A stretch of 7,118 nt of DNA from Patescibacteria group bacterium (GTDB taxonomy: Bacteria > Patescibacteriota > Patescibacteriia > UBA9934): the NCBI GenBank assembly GCA_030916555.1, contig JAUPWK010000087.1, positions 1 to 7,118 of the forward strand. The letters are read 5' to 3'. Shown in pieces: positions 5,880-7,118 of this stretch. Below the pieces are notes generated by a model. It saw only the letters and a list, made by a program, of their open reading frames with translations. It made no database searches and was not told the DNA's origin. The translations under genes and the position numbers were made by a program. The number at the start of each line of letters is the position of its first letter. Positions within the stretch are counted from its first letter, which is position 1.

Positions 5880-6305
5880 CTAGCGGCGTTTCTTGCCCTT
5901 CAATGCAACGCGATAACGCGCAAGTTCGCGCTCAAGGTGCGCGGCGGCATTCGCAAATGCAACATCATCACGAACACGAATATTTTTAAGTGCTTCTTCA
6001 GCACGCTGTTTCGCGGCTTCAATTTTTTCAAGCTCGAGCTCCTCAGAACGTTCCGCGGTATTTGCCAAAATTACAATCCTGTTATCAGCCTGAACTTCAA
6101 TGAGCCCCGTTGATACCGCCATGAGCTCTTCTTTTCCCTGAGCTGTCTTCACGCGCATCTCCCCCGCCTTCAAAAGTGAGGCCAACGGAATATGGCCAGG
6201 CAGAATGGTAATCTCCCCATCTTCGGTCATAACCGAAAGTGAGGCGGCTTCGCCTTCCAGTACAACACGCTCTGGGGTGATGATTTTGTATGTTAATTTT
6301 GCCAT
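5880..6305 (-). CDS. atpC: F1Fo ATP synthase epsilon subunit
   Basis: The 141-residue protein is the usual size for the epsilon subunit, part of the central stalk of the F1 sector, which couples rotation to catalysis and can inhibit ATP hydrolysis. The N-terminal beta-sandwich domain begins LTYKIITPERVVLEGEA and carries the conserved GEITILPGHIPLASLL (about 30-45). A helical C-terminal domain follows (LEKIEAAKQRAEEALKNI, about 91-108) and ends in a very basic tail, LKGKKRR. The ATG lies 33 bases after the atpD stop, and a GGGAG 11 bases upstream is a plausible, slightly distant ribosome binding site. The order atpD-atpC is the standard end of the atp operon. The frame ends in TAG. Confidence 0.95.
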   Translation of the reverse strand: MAKLTYKIITPERVVLEGEAASLSVMTEDGEITILPGHIPLASLLKAGEMRVKTAQGKEELMAVSTGLIEVQADNRIVILANTAERSEELELEKIEAAKQRAEEALKNIRVRDDVAFANAAAHLERELARYRVALKGKKRR

Positions 6306-6338
6306 AAAGCTAGCTACTCCCTACCTACTACCGGCGCG

Positions 6339-7118
6339 TTACACTACCTCATCAATACCGCCCTTCATATAGAAGGCCTGCTCTGGCTTATCGTCGTGTT
6401 TACCTTCCAAAATCTCCTTAAAACCACGCACGGTTTCTGCAAGCGGTACGTATTTACCTGGAGCACCCGTAAACTGCTGAGCAACGTTAAACGGCTGAGA
6501 CAGGAACTTCTGAATCTTACGAGCGCGCGCCACGGTACGTTTGTCCTCTTCGGACAACTCATCCATACCCAAAATGGCAATAATATCCTGAAGATCCTTG
6601 TAGCGCTGCAGTACTTTCTGTACGCCACGGGCTACGTCGTAATGCTCTTGACCAACAATGTTTGGGTCCAAAATCGTCGAAGCTGAGTCCAAAGGATCAA
6701 CAGCTGGGTAAATAGCTAATTCCGCCAAAGCACGTGACAGGGTCACTGTGGAGTCCAAGTGACCGAAGGTTGTGGCTGGAGCTGGATCAGTCAAGTCGTC
6801 AGCTGGCACGTATACGGCCTGAATAGAGGTAATCGAACCTTTATTTGTTGAGGTAATACGCTCCTGAAGTGCACCCATTTCTGTTGCCAAGTTTGGCTGA
6901 TAACCTACAGCTGACGGAATGCGACCAAGAAGTGATGAAACTTCAGAACCTGCCTGAGTGAAACGGAAAATGTTATCGATAAACATGAGCACGTCGCGAC
7001 CTTCGTCGTCACGGAAATATTCGGCCATAGTCAGACCGGTGAGCGCTACGCGCGCACGAGCTCCTGGTTGTTCATTCATCTGACCGAACACGAGCGCGGT
7101 CTTATTCAGAACACCTGA
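6339..7118 (-). CDS. atpD: F1Fo ATP synthase beta subunit, C-terminal part (5' end cut by window)
   Basis: This is the last 259 residues of the catalytic beta subunit. The frame is open to the window edge and begins SGVLNKTALVFGQMNEQPGA, so the GTG at 7091 is an internal Val codon and not the start. Features present are the catalytic glutamate in MNEQPGAR (E16 of the visible part), Walker B VLMFIDNIFRF (D48), GSEVSSLLGRIPSAVGYQ, the strongly conserved YVPADDLTDPAPATTF, and the DELSEEDK motif. The C-terminal helical domain ends PEQAFYMKGGIDEVV. The Walker A P-loop lies outside the window. NEQPGAR differs from the common NEPPGAR by one residue, a mild variant that does not affect the catalytic Glu. 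atpC follows after 33 bases. The protein is cytoplasmic, in the F1 head. Confidence 0.97.
   Translation of the reverse strand, partial: SGVLNKTALVFGQMNEQPGARARVALTGLTMAEYFRDDEGRDVLMFIDNIFRFTQAGSEVSSLLGRIPSAVGYQPNLATEMGALQERITSTNKGSITSIQAVYVPADDLTDPAPATTFGHLDSTVTLSRALAELAIYPAVDPLDSASTILDPNIVGQEHYDVARGVQKVLQRYKDLQDIIAILGMDELSEEDKRTVARARKIQKFLSQPFNVAQQFTGAPGKYVPLAETVRGFKEILEGKHDDKPEQAFYMKGGIDEVV

Noticed and set aside
6339..7091. GTG start at 7091 for the beta subunit
   Set aside because: The frame continues upstream to the window edge with conserved beta-subunit sequence (SGVLNKTALVFGQ), so this GTG is an internal Val.
1..7118. tRNA, rRNA, CRISPR array, insertion sequence or recoded genetic code
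   Set aside because: No regularly spaced repeats, transposase motifs or RNA-gene signatures were seen. TGA serves as a normal stop at three gene ends.

Overview
The window is a compact bacterial segment with every gene on the minus strand, so it reads from position 7118 down to 1. Genes abut or overlap by 4 bases, the standard code is used (TGA is a stop in hyfB-, hyfC- and carbonic-anhydrase-like genes), and Shine-Dalgarno sequences are mostly absent. Nothing gives the taxon securely. The compact layout and fermentative-type energy genes would suit an anaerobe, and Patescibacteria/CPR is possible but unproven.

Region 1 (7118-5880) is the end of an F1Fo ATP synthase operon: the C-terminal half of atpD (beta), then atpC (epsilon). 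Region 2 (5803-5093) is one GC-rich gene for a small beta-carbonic-anhydrase-like protein with CxD and HxxCGA metal-site motifs. It has a perfect 11-bp inverted repeat at its 5' end, and a long hairpin plus T-run (5074-5022) after it is a strong intrinsic terminator. Region 3 (4980-1) is a separate operon that starts at a recognisable sigma-70-type promoter (TTGACG - 18 - TACACT). It encodes a membrane complex of the complex I / group 4 [NiFe]-hydrogenase superfamily in the order HyfI-like, HyfB-like, HyfC-like, HyfE-like, HyfF-like (cut by the window edge). The large subunit (HyfG-like) is not in view.

The main discovery is in the first gene of that operon. The HyfI/NuoB-like subunit keeps the fold signatures of the family (VDAGS..., EIEL, RHADILFVTGPVTRN, PPTP), but all four cysteines that hold the proximal [4Fe-4S] (N2-type) cluster are replaced (Thr, Glu, Gly, Asp). 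Only two cysteines remain in the protein, neither in a ligand position. The membrane arm looks intact apart from a few changed charged residues. This points to an energy-converting-hydrogenase-related (Ehr) type complex that has lost the electron path at this subunit, and so may be a redox-free ion-translocating machine or be driven by something else. An ATP synthase and a carbonic-anhydrase-like protein lie directly upstream, so ion circulation or bicarbonate handling is a testable idea, but this remains inference.
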